DNA of 64,000 nucleotides from PMNU01 sp035480575 (GCA_035480575.1 DATIHR010000018.1:5948-69947), one strand, 5' to 3'; shown: positions 26,593 through 35,627, counted from the stretch's first letter. Notes: generated by a model from the letters alone, not told the origin. Made by a program: numbers and translations.

Positions 26593-26645
26593 GCCACGAT
26601 CCTATCGAAAATAGTTATCGTTGCAAAGGGTAAAAACTACTGCTG
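26593..26645 (-). repeat. Duplicated promoter box, copy B
   Basis: The sequence from GCCACGATCC through AAAACTACTG matches copy A with only a few changes. It also forms the breakpoint where the fragment gene beyond it was truncated. Confidence 0.7.
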
Positions 26646-26861
26646 GGGCCAGTTTGCCTGACTGATTTGTTCTCGTGTTTGGCAGCCGTGTGTCAGGGAG
26701 TCCAAGGTAGCAAGGCTTCGTGAGGGTGGCCGTGATTGCCAGCTATGCAGTACGTTCTTGGCGTGCTGCAGCATAGCCACTTCCCCCAACGTTACAGCGG
26801 TTAATGACAAGTCTTGGACACCTTCGCCCATCTTCGGTACGACGATAGATTCACGGGGCAT
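26637..26861 (-). pseudogene. Truncated HTH-array gene (copy 5)
   Basis: Only the first 74 codons of a copy-3/4-like gene remain, from ATG 26861 (MPRESIVVPKMGEG) through LTAVTLGEVAMLQHAKNVL, SLATLDSLTHGCQTREQISQA. At the point where the others continue LAPAxSLS the frame becomes NWPQQ and stops in the promoter box of copy 4. TAGGAT is retained 7 nt before its ATG, so it may still be transcribed. It is a relic of unequal crossing-over between the tandem copies. The longer frame from 27005 is read-through. Confidence 0.75.
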
Positions 26862-26927
26862 GCAATTGATCCTACCGAAAACAGCTGCTACTGCAAAGCA
26901 TAAAGTTAGTTTGCTACACTCATATAC

Positions 26928-27911
26928 ATGCAAGAAAATGTTGAAAAAAATGGCTCGCGATTCGTCTTTGCGCACCATGAGGATTCGACAGCTCCCGCAG
27001 AGCATTTACTGCCTGAGGATTTGGCAGAACGCCTGCGTCTTTTGCGCGCGGGATCCCAAACAATGAATGCGCTGTATATGCGGGCCTGCATATGTAATGA
27101 GTATGCGCTCGCCACTCCAGGATACGAGGGCGACGATAGCCTGTTTGCCGAGAGCTGCGACAAATTGGCAACAATTATCGCGAGTGACTTGCCGGTACGT
27201 AGTCCGCTACGGCATAAGGCCAATATACTGCTAGCTTGGCAGATACCGTTTCATTTACGCGCGCAGGGTTATCCTATTCCAGCCTCGGTAGCCAGGGATC
27301 TCCAGTTGCAATTAGGTGACATGCAGGCTCAATTTTTGGATGGTCCGCCTCTAACCAGTACACAGTATGGGTATTTGGCTGAATTTGTTGCACCGGCATA
27401 TCTTTTGAATGGTCCATATTTTCCGCATGTAGCCACATACCGTGAGGAAGCAAATATGGTACGCGACGATAACCACGACTACTACACGTTGCATCCCTGG
27501 GGTGTAAACGGTGATCGCGTCAGAAAAGCGCCGTTGTCTATTAAATACAGATGGGAATTGTCGCCCAGTGAGAAAGTTGTGACGCTAGCGGTGGGCAGAC
27601 TTGCGTTAGCCGAGGCACTGAATAATCCGGAGTATCAGGAGTGTCCGGAATTTCATGCCCCCAACAAAGAAGCGCACGCCTTGCGCCTTGCGGCAGACAT
27701 TATGATCTCCTACACAGCAGGTGATAGCTTGTCGCCTGAAGATGAGGCGTTTATGCAAAGGTTAACGGACCGGCTGGTTGCGCCAACAGAGCAGTATATT
27801 AAGAGCAGCGCGACGCCCGACTACGAATCGAATGCGGCCGTTATTCAAGAAGAGATCGATAGGCGAGATCAGCGCTGGCGCGAACGAGCGGCGCGTTCTG
27901 GAACGGAATAG
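26928..27911 (+). CDS. Hypothetical protein beside the HTH-array cluster
   Basis: A 327-residue soluble, mostly helical protein without a recognised domain. It contains a long Ala/Leu-rich helical body (ERLRLLRAGSQTMNALYMRACICNEYALAT), the HPWGVNGDRVRK segment, and a charged C-terminal coiled coil (QEEIDRRDQRWRERAARSG). TACACT lies exactly 7 nt before ATG 26928, so it has its own leaderless promoter divergent from the fragment gene. The shared divergent promoter region suggests possible coregulation with the HTH cluster. No function is proposed. Confidence 0.7.
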   Translation: MQENVEKNGSRFVFAHHEDSTAPAEHLLPEDLAERLRLLRAGSQTMNALYMRACICNEYALATPGYEGDDSLFAESCDKLATIIASDLPVRSPLRHKANILLAWQIPFHLRAQGYPIPASVARDLQLQLGDMQAQFLDGPPLTSTQYGYLAEFVAPAYLLNGPYFPHVATYREEANMVRDDNHDYYTLHPWGVNGDRVRKAPLSIKYRWELSPSEKVVTLAVGRLALAEALNNPEYQECPEFHAPNKEAHALRLAADIMISYTAGDSLSPEDEAFMQRLTDRLVAPTEQYIKSSATPDYESNAAVIQEEIDRRDQRWRERAARSGTE

Positions 27912-27952
27912 CCAATACCTTTTTTGGGCGACGAGGGTGTAGACTAAAGGAC

Positions 27953-29242
27953 ATGCAGGAGCTGATTGTCGATCTTCATGTGCACTCGCACTATTCGCGG
28001 GCCACGAGCAAGCAGTGCGACTTCGAGGGATTGTATCGCTGGGGTAAGCTGAAGGGTATTACTATTATTGGGACGGGGGACTGCACGCATCCTGCTTGGT
28101 TTAGCGAGATGCAAGAACGGCTCGAGCCTGCCGAGCAAGGGCTGTTTAGGCTGAAAGATGTATACGCTGACCCAATCGACGCCAGCTTGCCGCCCAGTGT
28201 TCGCGGACAGATGATTCGTTTTGTGCCTACCGTAGAGATTGCCACTATTTATAGCAAAGGCGGCAAGGTGCGCAAGCTGCATCAGCTTATTGTGCTGCCT
28301 TCGTTTGCGGCAGTTAGCAAGTTGAACGCGCGACTGGAGCGTATTGGTAATCTTAAGGCCGATGGCCGCCCTATTTTGGGGCTTGATAGTAAAGAGTTAC
28401 TACGGCATGCGCTCGATAGCAGTGCTGATGCACTATATATTCCGGCGCATATTTGGACGCCGTGGTTCGGGATGTTCGGTTCGAAATCTGGTTTCGATAG
28501 TATAGCAGAGGCTTACGAGGACCTAGCCCCCGAAATCAAAGCCATAGAAACGGGATTGAGTAGTGATCCGTATATGAATTGGCGGGTAGCTGATCTAGAT
28601 GGTATTGCTATTACCAGCCATTCCGACGCACATTCACCGCAGAAATTAGGCCGTGAAGCTACGGTTGTACAGAGCGCTATTGCCTACGACGATATCATCG
28701 GTGCTATAAAAACCAACGATGCACGACTGCGGGGCACTATTGAGTTTTTCCCAGAAGAGGGCAAGTATCACTACGACGGCCACCGGGCCTGTAATGTCCG
28801 TTTTTCACCCAAAGAGACAGCATCGCATAATGGCATATGCCCGGTGTGCGGTAAGCCGCTGGTGGTTGGGGTAGAGAATAGGTTAGGTACGCTTGCGTCG
28901 CGGCCGCATGGCGAGACGGCCGCAAAACAGGTCGAGTACATTATTCCCCTGCCGGAAATACTGGCCGAACTAGCCGACGTTAAAAGTACCGCTAATAAAA
29001 CAGTGCAACAGACGTACCAGGCTATCATTGACCGGCTAGGGAATGAATTTGCTGTACTGCGTTCCGTGCCGGTTGAAGCGGTGCAGGGAGCCGGCTTCCC
29101 ACTGCTTGCGATAGCAATTGAGCGTTTGCGCGCCGGTACGGTTGTGCGCGATCCGGGATATGACGGTGTATTCGGCACCATTAGCGTTTTTAAGGATAAA
29201 GCCGAGCTGCTGGGTGCGCGTAACCAGCTGAGCTTATTGTAA
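27953..29242 (+). CDS. Endonuclease Q-like PHP-domain DNA repair nuclease
   Basis: A 429-residue protein of the TIGR00375/EndoQ type, which nicks DNA 5' to deaminated bases such as uracil and hypoxanthine. The PHP metal motifs are DLHVHSHYSRA (residues 7-17), GTGDCTHP, PTVEIATIY, YIPAHIWTPWFGMFGSKSGF and ITSHSDAHSP. A zinc-finger-like segment contains RACNVRFSP and GICPVCGKPL. The C-terminus is RNQLSLL; its last five residues resemble the beta-clamp-binding consensus QL[SD]LF. TAGACT lies 7 nt before the ATG. The UvrD-like helicase begins 3 bp after its stop, so the two form an operon. Confidence 0.87.
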   Translation: MQELIVDLHVHSHYSRATSKQCDFEGLYRWGKLKGITIIGTGDCTHPAWFSEMQERLEPAEQGLFRLKDVYADPIDASLPPSVRGQMIRFVPTVEIATIYSKGGKVRKLHQLIVLPSFAAVSKLNARLERIGNLKADGRPILGLDSKELLRHALDSSADALYIPAHIWTPWFGMFGSKSGFDSIAEAYEDLAPEIKAIETGLSSDPYMNWRVADLDGIAITSHSDAHSPQKLGREATVVQSAIAYDDIIGAIKTNDARLRGTIEFFPEEGKYHYDGHRACNVRFSPKETASHNGICPVCGKPLVVGVENRLGTLASRPHGETAAKQVEYIIPLPEILAELADVKSTANKTVQQTYQAIIDRLGNEFAVLRSVPVEAVQGAGFPLLAIAIERLRAGTVVRDPGYDGVFGTISVFKDKAELLGARNQLSLL

Positions 29243-29244
29243 TC

Positions 29245-30951
29245 ATGCACGAAACCTTGAACCCTGCCCAGCGAGCAGCCGTAACGGCAGCAGATGGCCC
29301 GGTTGTTATTATTGCCGGACCGGGGACCGGCAAAACAAAAACGCTGACTGCCCGTGTGCAGCACTTACTGGCCACAAAACAAGCTACACCGCAACAAATA
29401 CTGGCCCTAACGTTTACTAAAAAAGCGGCAGAAGAAATGCGCACTCGGGTAGGGCCAGCAGGTAAGCGGGCAGATATACTGACGTTCCATGCCTTATGCC
29501 ACGATGTGCTGGGTGGTGAGTTTTCATTTATAAGCGAGGCCGCTCGTTTGCAGCTCATTAAGCAACTACCCCGGCCTGCTAGCCTGAAAGGGTTGAGCGT
29601 GCGCGAAGTAGCGCTAAGGATATCGAGAGCCAAAAATATGGCAGACGACGACCCCGATGTGCGCCGACTAACACGGGCCTATACGCATGCGCTCGAGGCC
29701 AGCGAGCTTGCTGATTTTGACGATTTGCTAACACGTACCAAAACGTTGCTAGAGAGCGACCCGACTGCACGTGCCGCGATACAAAGCCGCTATACGCATA
29801 TATTAGTGGACGAATTTCAGGATACGAACCTGCTGCAATATGAGTTGCTGAAAAGCCTGCGTGGCAACGACAACGTATTTGTTATTGGCGACCCGGAACA
29901 GTCTATTTACGGGTTTCGTGGTGCTTCTGGTGATATCTTTGCCCAATTTGCAGCGGATTTTCCAAAACATACGGCAGTTACACTAACGACCAATTATCGG
30001 TCGGCGCCCGAGATAGTGCGTTTATCTAACAGTATTGCCTCTGCAGCGCCCGACCTAGAGCCGAACGACCACGCTGGTACGGGCATAGTGCAAGCGGTAT
30101 GCGTCCTAAACGAATATTCCGAGGCTGCCTGGGTAGTGCGTGAAATACAGCGGGCGATTGGTGGTGGCGATATGCTGGCAGCGGTGAGTGATGACGATGC
30201 GCGCGTTCATCGATCGCTTCGTGATTTTGCCGTCGTATATCGTAGCCGTAGCGCGGCGGTTACCGTGCAGAAAGCTATGGAGCAGTCCGGCCTGCCTTAC
30301 CAGGTCGCTGGCGACGGTTCGCCGTACGACACACCAGTATTACAATCCCTGATTGCTCTTATGCGGGCGTCGATAACACAGGGTACACCCCCGCTTGAAG
30401 GCTTTTCGGCCGCAGAACAGCGGGCACTGCGTGACTTGCTAGGGGATGCCAAGCATGCGGTACCGAAAGTATTGGGCGAAAAACTAGTACGCATGTTGGG
30501 TCTGCAACAAGAGCCGGGCGTCCAGCAATTTTTGCAAACGCTTGTTGGCTATACGGATATCCAGACGGCCATAGCCTATTTTGACGCTATAGCCGAGCAA
30601 GGGTTTTATGATCCGCAGGCTGACGCCGTAACACTGCTGACAATCCATGCCAGCAAGGGGCTGGAGTTTCCGTATGTATTTTTGGTCGGCGCCGAGGAAG
30701 GCTTACTACCGCATGCCCGCGCGGACCAGGCAGAAGAGCGGCGATTATTTTACGTGGCTGCCACGCGAGCGAAAGAGCGCCTGGATATTATGTACACGCA
30801 CAGTCGTGGCGGGCAGCCAGCGACTGCCTCGCGGTTTGTACGCGACGTACCAGATGCTGTACTGCCTAAGCGGACCGACCCCCGCTTTGCCGCCGACCAG
30901 CAACGTGTGCGCCTTAAAGTTATCAAAAAAAGTCAGCAATCCCTGTTCTAG
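29245..30951 (+). CDS. UvrD-like helicase paired with EndoQ
   Basis: A 568-residue SF1A helicase, shorter than PcrA. Motifs: LNPAQRAAV, IAGPGTGKTKTL (Walker A), LTFTKKAAEEMRTR, LVDEFQDTNLLQYELL (II), VIGDPEQSIYGFRGA (III), TTNYRSAPEI (IV), TIHASKGLEFPYVFLVGAEEG (V) and YVAATRAKERL (VI). Subdomain 2B is reduced compared with PcrA. The C-terminal residues KKSQQSLF resemble a clamp-binding tail. It is translated directly after the EndoQ-like gene, suggesting the helicase unwinds from or clears the EndoQ nick. Confidence 0.9.
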   Translation: MHETLNPAQRAAVTAADGPVVIIAGPGTGKTKTLTARVQHLLATKQATPQQILALTFTKKAAEEMRTRVGPAGKRADILTFHALCHDVLGGEFSFISEAARLQLIKQLPRPASLKGLSVREVALRISRAKNMADDDPDVRRLTRAYTHALEASELADFDDLLTRTKTLLESDPTARAAIQSRYTHILVDEFQDTNLLQYELLKSLRGNDNVFVIGDPEQSIYGFRGASGDIFAQFAADFPKHTAVTLTTNYRSAPEIVRLSNSIASAAPDLEPNDHAGTGIVQAVCVLNEYSEAAWVVREIQRAIGGGDMLAAVSDDDARVHRSLRDFAVVYRSRSAAVTVQKAMEQSGLPYQVAGDGSPYDTPVLQSLIALMRASITQGTPPLEGFSAAEQRALRDLLGDAKHAVPKVLGEKLVRMLGLQQEPGVQQFLQTLVGYTDIQTAIAYFDAIAEQGFYDPQADAVTLLTIHASKGLEFPYVFLVGAEEGLLPHARADQAEERRLFYVAATRAKERLDIMYTHSRGGQPATASRFVRDVPDAVLPKRTDPRFAADQQRVRLKVIKKSQQSLF

Positions 30952-30988
30952 CACGGTGGTATACTGGAACTGTAATTAAGGGGTAACC

Positions 30989-31744
30989 ATGGAAGCAGCA
31001 AGCGCGTTCACGCTCTTTATTTTGTTCATTATTTTAGGCGTCATAATTTCGGGTATTAAGATTGTTAAGCAGTATGAGCGCGGGGTAATACTGACACTCG
31101 GTCGCTACACCGGCATGCGTGAACCGGGCTTACGTGTGGTGATCCCGGTGTTGCAAATGATGACAAAGGTAGACGTTCGCTCAACGCCAGTAGACGTACC
31201 AAGCCAAGAAGTTATTACTAAAGATAATGTGACCATTAAGGTCGACGCCGTGGTGTACTTTCGTGTGGTCGACGCCGCCAAGGCGGTGCTGGAAACGAAC
31301 AACTACATATATGCCACCTCGCAGTTTGCCCAAGCAGCCCTCCGCGATGTCGTTGGTAATGTGGAGCTCGACAGCTTACTGAGCCAGCGCGAGGAAATCA
31401 GCCAGGAAATTAAACGCATTGTAGATTCTGAAACCGACAAATGGGGCATAGATGTCGAGAACGTTAAGATTCAAAATATAGAGCTGCCACAAGACATGAA
31501 GCGCGCTATGGCTAAGCAGGCAGAAGCCGAGCGTGAACGTAGGGCTGTTATTATTAGTGCCGCCGCCGAAAAAGCCGCTGCTCGAGAAGTCGCTGAAGCC
31601 GCCCAAATGCTTGCTGCGACGCCCGGCGGCATGGGCATTCGCACTTTGCAGACACTCGAGAAAATAGCGGTTGAACCATCGCAAAAAACATTGTTTGTAC
31701 TGCCCGCCGATCTTGCCGATGCGTTCAAGAAGTTTACCCGCTAA
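30989..31744 (+). CDS. Slipin / SPFH-domain membrane protein
   Basis: A 251-residue stomatin-like protein. One N-terminal hydrophobic hairpin or helix (FTLFILFIILGVIISGIKIV) precedes the SPFH domain: YERGVILTLGRYTGMREPGL, VDVRSTPVDVPSQEVITKDNVTI, VDAVVYFRVVD, ALRDVVGNVELDSLLSQREEI. A charged helical region (AMAKQAEAERERRAVIISA) follows. SPFH proteins oligomerise on membranes and often work with an NfeD protease partner, which is absent here. AAGGGG six nt before ATG is a clear ribosome site, and TATACT upstream may be its promoter. Confidence 0.92.
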   Translation: MEAASAFTLFILFIILGVIISGIKIVKQYERGVILTLGRYTGMREPGLRVVIPVLQMMTKVDVRSTPVDVPSQEVITKDNVTIKVDAVVYFRVVDAAKAVLETNNYIYATSQFAQAALRDVVGNVELDSLLSQREEISQEIKRIVDSETDKWGIDVENVKIQNIELPQDMKRAMAKQAEAERERRAVIISAAAEKAAAREVAEAAQMLAATPGGMGIRTLQTLEKIAVEPSQKTLFVLPADLADAFKKFTR

Positions 31745-31837
31745 GTGTGCATAATTTATGCTTGACGATTAACCGTAAGCGGTTAATACTTATTGTTAGA
31801 AATAGTGTAAAACAATAAAGTGAAGCAGGTATATCTT

Positions 31838-33430
31838 ATGAAGACACGTTTGTCCACTCGGGGTCTGTTATACGTCGCCGTAACCTCGTTGCTTGCAGCG
31901 TATGCAGTACTCCCATCCCAAATTGCCCGGGCCGCAGCTTGTACGGCACCTGCCGTTGATTACGGCACAGCAACGGTAACGCTGTCGGTGCCAACAACTG
32001 CAACGTATCGTTTGTGGAGTCGCATAATGGTGCCAGACGGTGTTAGTAATACATACATGTTAGAAGTCGACGGCGCAACGTGTTACACCGTTGGTGGTGG
32101 TAATATTCCGGCGAATGCCTGGACGTGGGTAGATTACCAAAACGGTTCGACATCGACTAAAGCACAGCAATCGCTCGCAGGCGGTACGCATACGCTTAAG
32201 TTCATTGGCACTGGTGCGAATGTTAAAATAGACCGCCTTATTGCCGTCTCTGACCTCGCCTGCGTGCCAAGCGGTTTTGGGGATAACTGTAACGTACCCG
32301 ACCAACCTACTGACACGACGCCGCCAACCGTAAGTATGACCTCGCCCCAAGCAGATGCCACAGTAGCTGGCGATATCACGCTCGCCGCTAACGCCTCCGA
32401 CAATGTAGGCGTTTCGAAAGTAGAGTTTTATGCCGACAGTACGCTTGTTGGCTCTGACACTACCTCGCCGTACAGTGTAACGCTTGCAACTTCTAGCCTT
32501 CCGAACGGTGCTCACTTGCTTACGGCCCGCGGCTACGACGCAGCCGGTAACGTAGGGGCGGATACGCGTACAGCAAATGTTTTGAACGGCGACATGACTG
32601 GGCCAACCACGCCAACAAACGTACAGGCTAGCGCTGCAGCATATAACCTCGTCAACCTAACCTGGACCGCAAGCACAGACAACACAGGCGTAACTGGCTA
32701 CACTATTGTTCGTAACGGTGTAACAATCGCTTCGGTAAGTGCAGTAACCAGCTATCAAGACAGCACTGTGGCTGCAAACACGACCTATAGCTATCAGGTT
32801 CGCGCCCGTGACGCTGCTGGTAACACCTCGGCATTGTCTGCTACAGCATCGGTAACCACACCTAACGTCCCCGATACACAAGCGCCAACTGCGCCAACAA
32901 ACCTGACGGCAACCGCGGTTAGCACGAGCCAAATTAACCTAACCTGGACCGCAGCCACTGACAACGTAGGAGTTGTAAGCTACGACGTCTACCGTGGCAC
33001 TGCCAAGATAGCAACGGTTACTTCGGCCAGCGCTACAAGCTTTGGTGACACGGGCTTACTCGCGAACACGCAGTACAGTTACACAGTGAAAGCCCGCGAT
33101 GCAGCTGGCAATGTGAGCGCATCATCGAGCACCGCAACTGCAACGACCAAAGCACCGGCCCCATCGCAATTACCATCTACCCTGACTGGTGTCGTCAGAA
33201 ATAGAAACGGGCGCGCACTATCGAGCGTTACGGTAACCGCAACACCAGCTGGCACTACTAGCCGGGTCGTATCCAAGACATCTACTACTGGCGCATACAC
33301 ATTGAGCCTGCCTGCCAACTTCAATGGTCAAGTTAGCTACAGCAAGACTGGCTATCGCACGCTTACAATGACGCTGAATATCGCAAGCGGCCAGGTAATG
33401 ACGCAAAATGTAACGCTATCTAGGCGATAG
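31838..33430 (+). CDS. Secreted multidomain FN3 / Ig-like surface protein
   Basis: The start is ATG 31838 (MKTRLSTRGLLYVAVTSLLA), which gives a signal peptide cleaved near ARAAA. Next come a beta-sandwich resembling a carbohydrate-binding module (VPTTATYRLWSRIMVPDG), an Ig-like domain (PPTVSMTSPQADATVAGDIT), two fibronectin type III domains (NLTWTASTDNTGVTGYTIV; NLTWTAATDNVGVVSYDVY), and a carboxypeptidase-regulatory-like fold at the end (LTGVVRNRNGRALSSVTVTA). No sortase motif or anchor is visible, so it is probably released or held by carbohydrate binding. A role in adhesion to a host or to glycans is inferred. Confidence 0.85.
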   Translation: MKTRLSTRGLLYVAVTSLLAAYAVLPSQIARAAACTAPAVDYGTATVTLSVPTTATYRLWSRIMVPDGVSNTYMLEVDGATCYTVGGGNIPANAWTWVDYQNGSTSTKAQQSLAGGTHTLKFIGTGANVKIDRLIAVSDLACVPSGFGDNCNVPDQPTDTTPPTVSMTSPQADATVAGDITLAANASDNVGVSKVEFYADSTLVGSDTTSPYSVTLATSSLPNGAHLLTARGYDAAGNVGADTRTANVLNGDMTGPTTPTNVQASAAAYNLVNLTWTASTDNTGVTGYTIVRNGVTIASVSAVTSYQDSTVAANTTYSYQVRARDAAGNTSALSATASVTTPNVPDTQAPTAPTNLTATAVSTSQINLTWTAATDNVGVVSYDVYRGTAKIATVTSASATSFGDTGLLANTQYSYTVKARDAAGNVSASSSTATATTKAPAPSQLPSTLTGVVRNRNGRALSSVTVTATPAGTTSRVVSKTSTTGAYTLSLPANFNGQVSYSKTGYRTLTMTLNIASGQVMTQNVTLSRR

Positions 33431-33450
33431 GCTAGGAAGGAAGTAACGAG

Positions 33451-33864
33451 ATGGGTTCATTAATACGAGAAAATGAAGCGGTTATGGGTACGCGCTCAGA
33501 TAGTTCATTGTTAGTCTGGCTAGTTATGGGCATTCTGGCCATTGTCGCGCTTTGTAGTATGTTCTTCGTCATTAATCATCGATCGACGGTTAGTGGTCTA
33601 TCGAACACCGGCGAAATTGTCATTGGTGCCGATGGGTTTTCGCCCGCCACATTGCGCATTAAGAAGGGGAGTGTTGTCACCTGGAACAACCGCGGACTTG
33701 ACCAGCATGAACTTGCGGCCGATCAGTCTGAGCTTGGCCTTGGAAATGGCCAGTTACTAGAGATTGGCGATTCATACACGTATCGTTTTACGAATGCGGG
33801 TACGTATACGTATTATGATGCCGACAACCCTAACGCATTCAAGGGTACCGTTATCGTCGAATAG
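33451..33864 (+). CDS. Membrane-anchored cupredoxin-like protein lacking Cu ligands
   Basis: A 137-residue protein with one N-terminal membrane helix (LLVWLVMGILAIVALCSMFFVI) and an amicyanin/plastocyanin-like domain: EIVIGADGFSPATLRIKKGSVVTWNNRGLDQHELA, then SYTYRFTNAGTYTYYDADNPNAFKGTVIVE. The first histidine position is kept, but the usual C...H...M copper loop (YxCxxHP.M.G) is replaced by YYDADNPNAFKG. It therefore probably cannot bind type-1 copper. AAGGAAG precedes the ATG. It follows the FN3 gene by 20 bp. Confidence 0.82.
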   Translation: MGSLIRENEAVMGTRSDSSLLVWLVMGILAIVALCSMFFVINHRSTVSGLSNTGEIVIGADGFSPATLRIKKGSVVTWNNRGLDQHELAADQSELGLGNGQLLEIGDSYTYRFTNAGTYTYYDADNPNAFKGTVIVE

Positions 33865-33957
33865 TGGCCCTAACAGAGCAGTCCCCTTATATAGAACATC
33901 TGCAATTCTAGCCGTGTACTTGTGCTAACGTGGTGCTTAATGGGATAATCGAATCCC

Positions 33958-35547
33958 ATGAGTTATGAGATTCCCGGATTTGATCCGACGTCGAAGCAGG
34001 ATAACCCGGAATTGCCATTTAGCGTATGGCATACAGAAATTAATCATATTGGCTTACATGTAGTCCATACCCAGGAGTTGTACCGACGACTAGCTGCCGG
34101 GGCAAAGATTACGCTGGTAGACGAGGAATATGATAACAAAAAAAATAATATTCGGCGGGTTGTTGCTACTGCTATGGGCGGGGAGAATTACGACGGCAAG
34201 CCGGCTGATCTTTATAGTGCGACCATTGATCTCCGCCAGGAGCGTGAATGGGAGGATGAATTTTTACGACTTACGGACCATACGAATTTTACTCGTTTAA
34301 GCAAAGAACGATTCTACTGGGGTAATTCGCGTATGTTACAGCGTCCAGATACGAATCTTATTATGCAAGCAAATATCTATAGTCGTAGCATAAATTTGAT
34401 GAATCAAAGAACGAGCAGTAATCCCGATATGCCCCTCAGATCGACCCGCCTGAATGCCCCCGCTCGGGCGGATGTTGTCGTGGGTAAGCAGCTGGTGCAT
34501 GCATTTGATTGCCTTACTGCTATGATGTGTGTTGCGTATAGCCTAGGTAAGGAAAAACCACTGAGCCCTGGCGGATCGTTCATAATAACGCCCGACGGCC
34601 CTTTGTATAAAAATCCTGATACCAGCGACTATGTGCACCGGTTGCAACCCGAAAAAATTACGGCCAGTGGCCCCAAGAAAGTCGAGCGCAAACAGGGTTT
34701 TGATGATCTTTTTGGCATTGACGAAATAAAAGAATCGCTACGGCCGCTCATAATTTTTTATACGCGGCCAGAACTTGCTGCCAAATGGCGAGTAAAGCGC
34801 CCTGGCAATGTGCTGCTCTTTGGGCCAGCCGGTACGGGCAAAACGGCAACTATCGAAGCGTTTGCAAACGAAATTAGTGCCGACCTACACAAAATAAGCC
34901 CGGCCGATATTTATGGCAAATGGCTTGGGGATTCAGAAAAAGCTATGCAAGCAATCTTCGACAAAGTGCGTAATGCTAAAAAACCAACCGTCTTACTGTT
35001 TGACGAGATGGAGGGCATTGTGAACATAGTCGAAACCGACGCTAGTGGATCGCGTGCTACAAATGCTGTAGCCGGCATATTCAAAACGGAGTCGGCCAGG
35101 GTTACAGAGGAAAATCCGAACGTTATTCTGGCAGCTACTACTAATGATCCCGATCGGCTTGACGCTGCACTTATACGCGCGGGTAGGTTTGACCTTCAAA
35201 TCGCCATGGGGCTACCAAACGACGAAGCGCGCCAGCGGATGTTCGGAAACCTTATCCTTAACTATCATACCTTTGACGTCGACGAATTTTTGCCGGAAGG
35301 GGGTAAGGACGAAAAAGGGACGTCAGACTTTAATCCGTACGGCAACGATTTGCTCAGTACAGAATCGCTTGCCGTGCTCTCTAGCATGACCGACCACGAC
35401 TTCTCGGCTGCAGATATCATCGAGGTGCTGCGCCGTGCGGCTCTAACTAAGGCGGACGAAGAGGAACGAACAGGCAAAGAGCCCACCCCGATTGATCTGA
35501 ATTTTCTGACCACAATTATTACCTCTATGCGCCGCAATCGCGCGTAG
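33958..35547 (+). CDS. AAA+ ATPase (second paralogue)
   Basis: A 529-residue protein with a unique 240-residue N-terminal domain and a classical AAA module: LLFGPAGTGKTATIE (Walker A), LLFDEMEGIV (Walker B), LAATTNDPDRLDAALIRAGRFD (sensor 1, second region of homology and arginine finger). The pore loop region IYGKWLGDSEKAM parallels the 13.7-kb paralogue. FDDLFGIDEIKESL before the AAA core is the usual membrane-protease-like or Vps4-like lead-in, but no peptidase domain follows. GATAAT lies 8 nt before the ATG. A protein-unfolding role is inferred. Confidence 0.85.
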   Translation: MSYEIPGFDPTSKQDNPELPFSVWHTEINHIGLHVVHTQELYRRLAAGAKITLVDEEYDNKKNNIRRVVATAMGGENYDGKPADLYSATIDLRQEREWEDEFLRLTDHTNFTRLSKERFYWGNSRMLQRPDTNLIMQANIYSRSINLMNQRTSSNPDMPLRSTRLNAPARADVVVGKQLVHAFDCLTAMMCVAYSLGKEKPLSPGGSFIITPDGPLYKNPDTSDYVHRLQPEKITASGPKKVERKQGFDDLFGIDEIKESLRPLIIFYTRPELAAKWRVKRPGNVLLFGPAGTGKTATIEAFANEISADLHKISPADIYGKWLGDSEKAMQAIFDKVRNAKKPTVLLFDEMEGIVNIVETDASGSRATNAVAGIFKTESARVTEENPNVILAATTNDPDRLDAALIRAGRFDLQIAMGLPNDEARQRMFGNLILNYHTFDVDEFLPEGGKDEKGTSDFNPYGNDLLSTESLAVLSSMTDHDFSAADIIEVLRRAALTKADEEERTGKEPTPIDLNFLTTIITSMRRNRA

Positions 35548-35627
35548 GGCTAGTTGCCTCCTCCCAGACTATAGCTTCACGCGGTATTGCCTTTGACATT
35601 ATAGGAACGGCAATTCCGGTTCGGCAT

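Noticed and set aside
32590..33160. Repeated DNA segments (CCTAACCTGGACCGCA and others) resembling a repeat array
   Set aside because: They encode the two FN3 domains of one secreted protein; spacing and divergence do not fit CRISPR.
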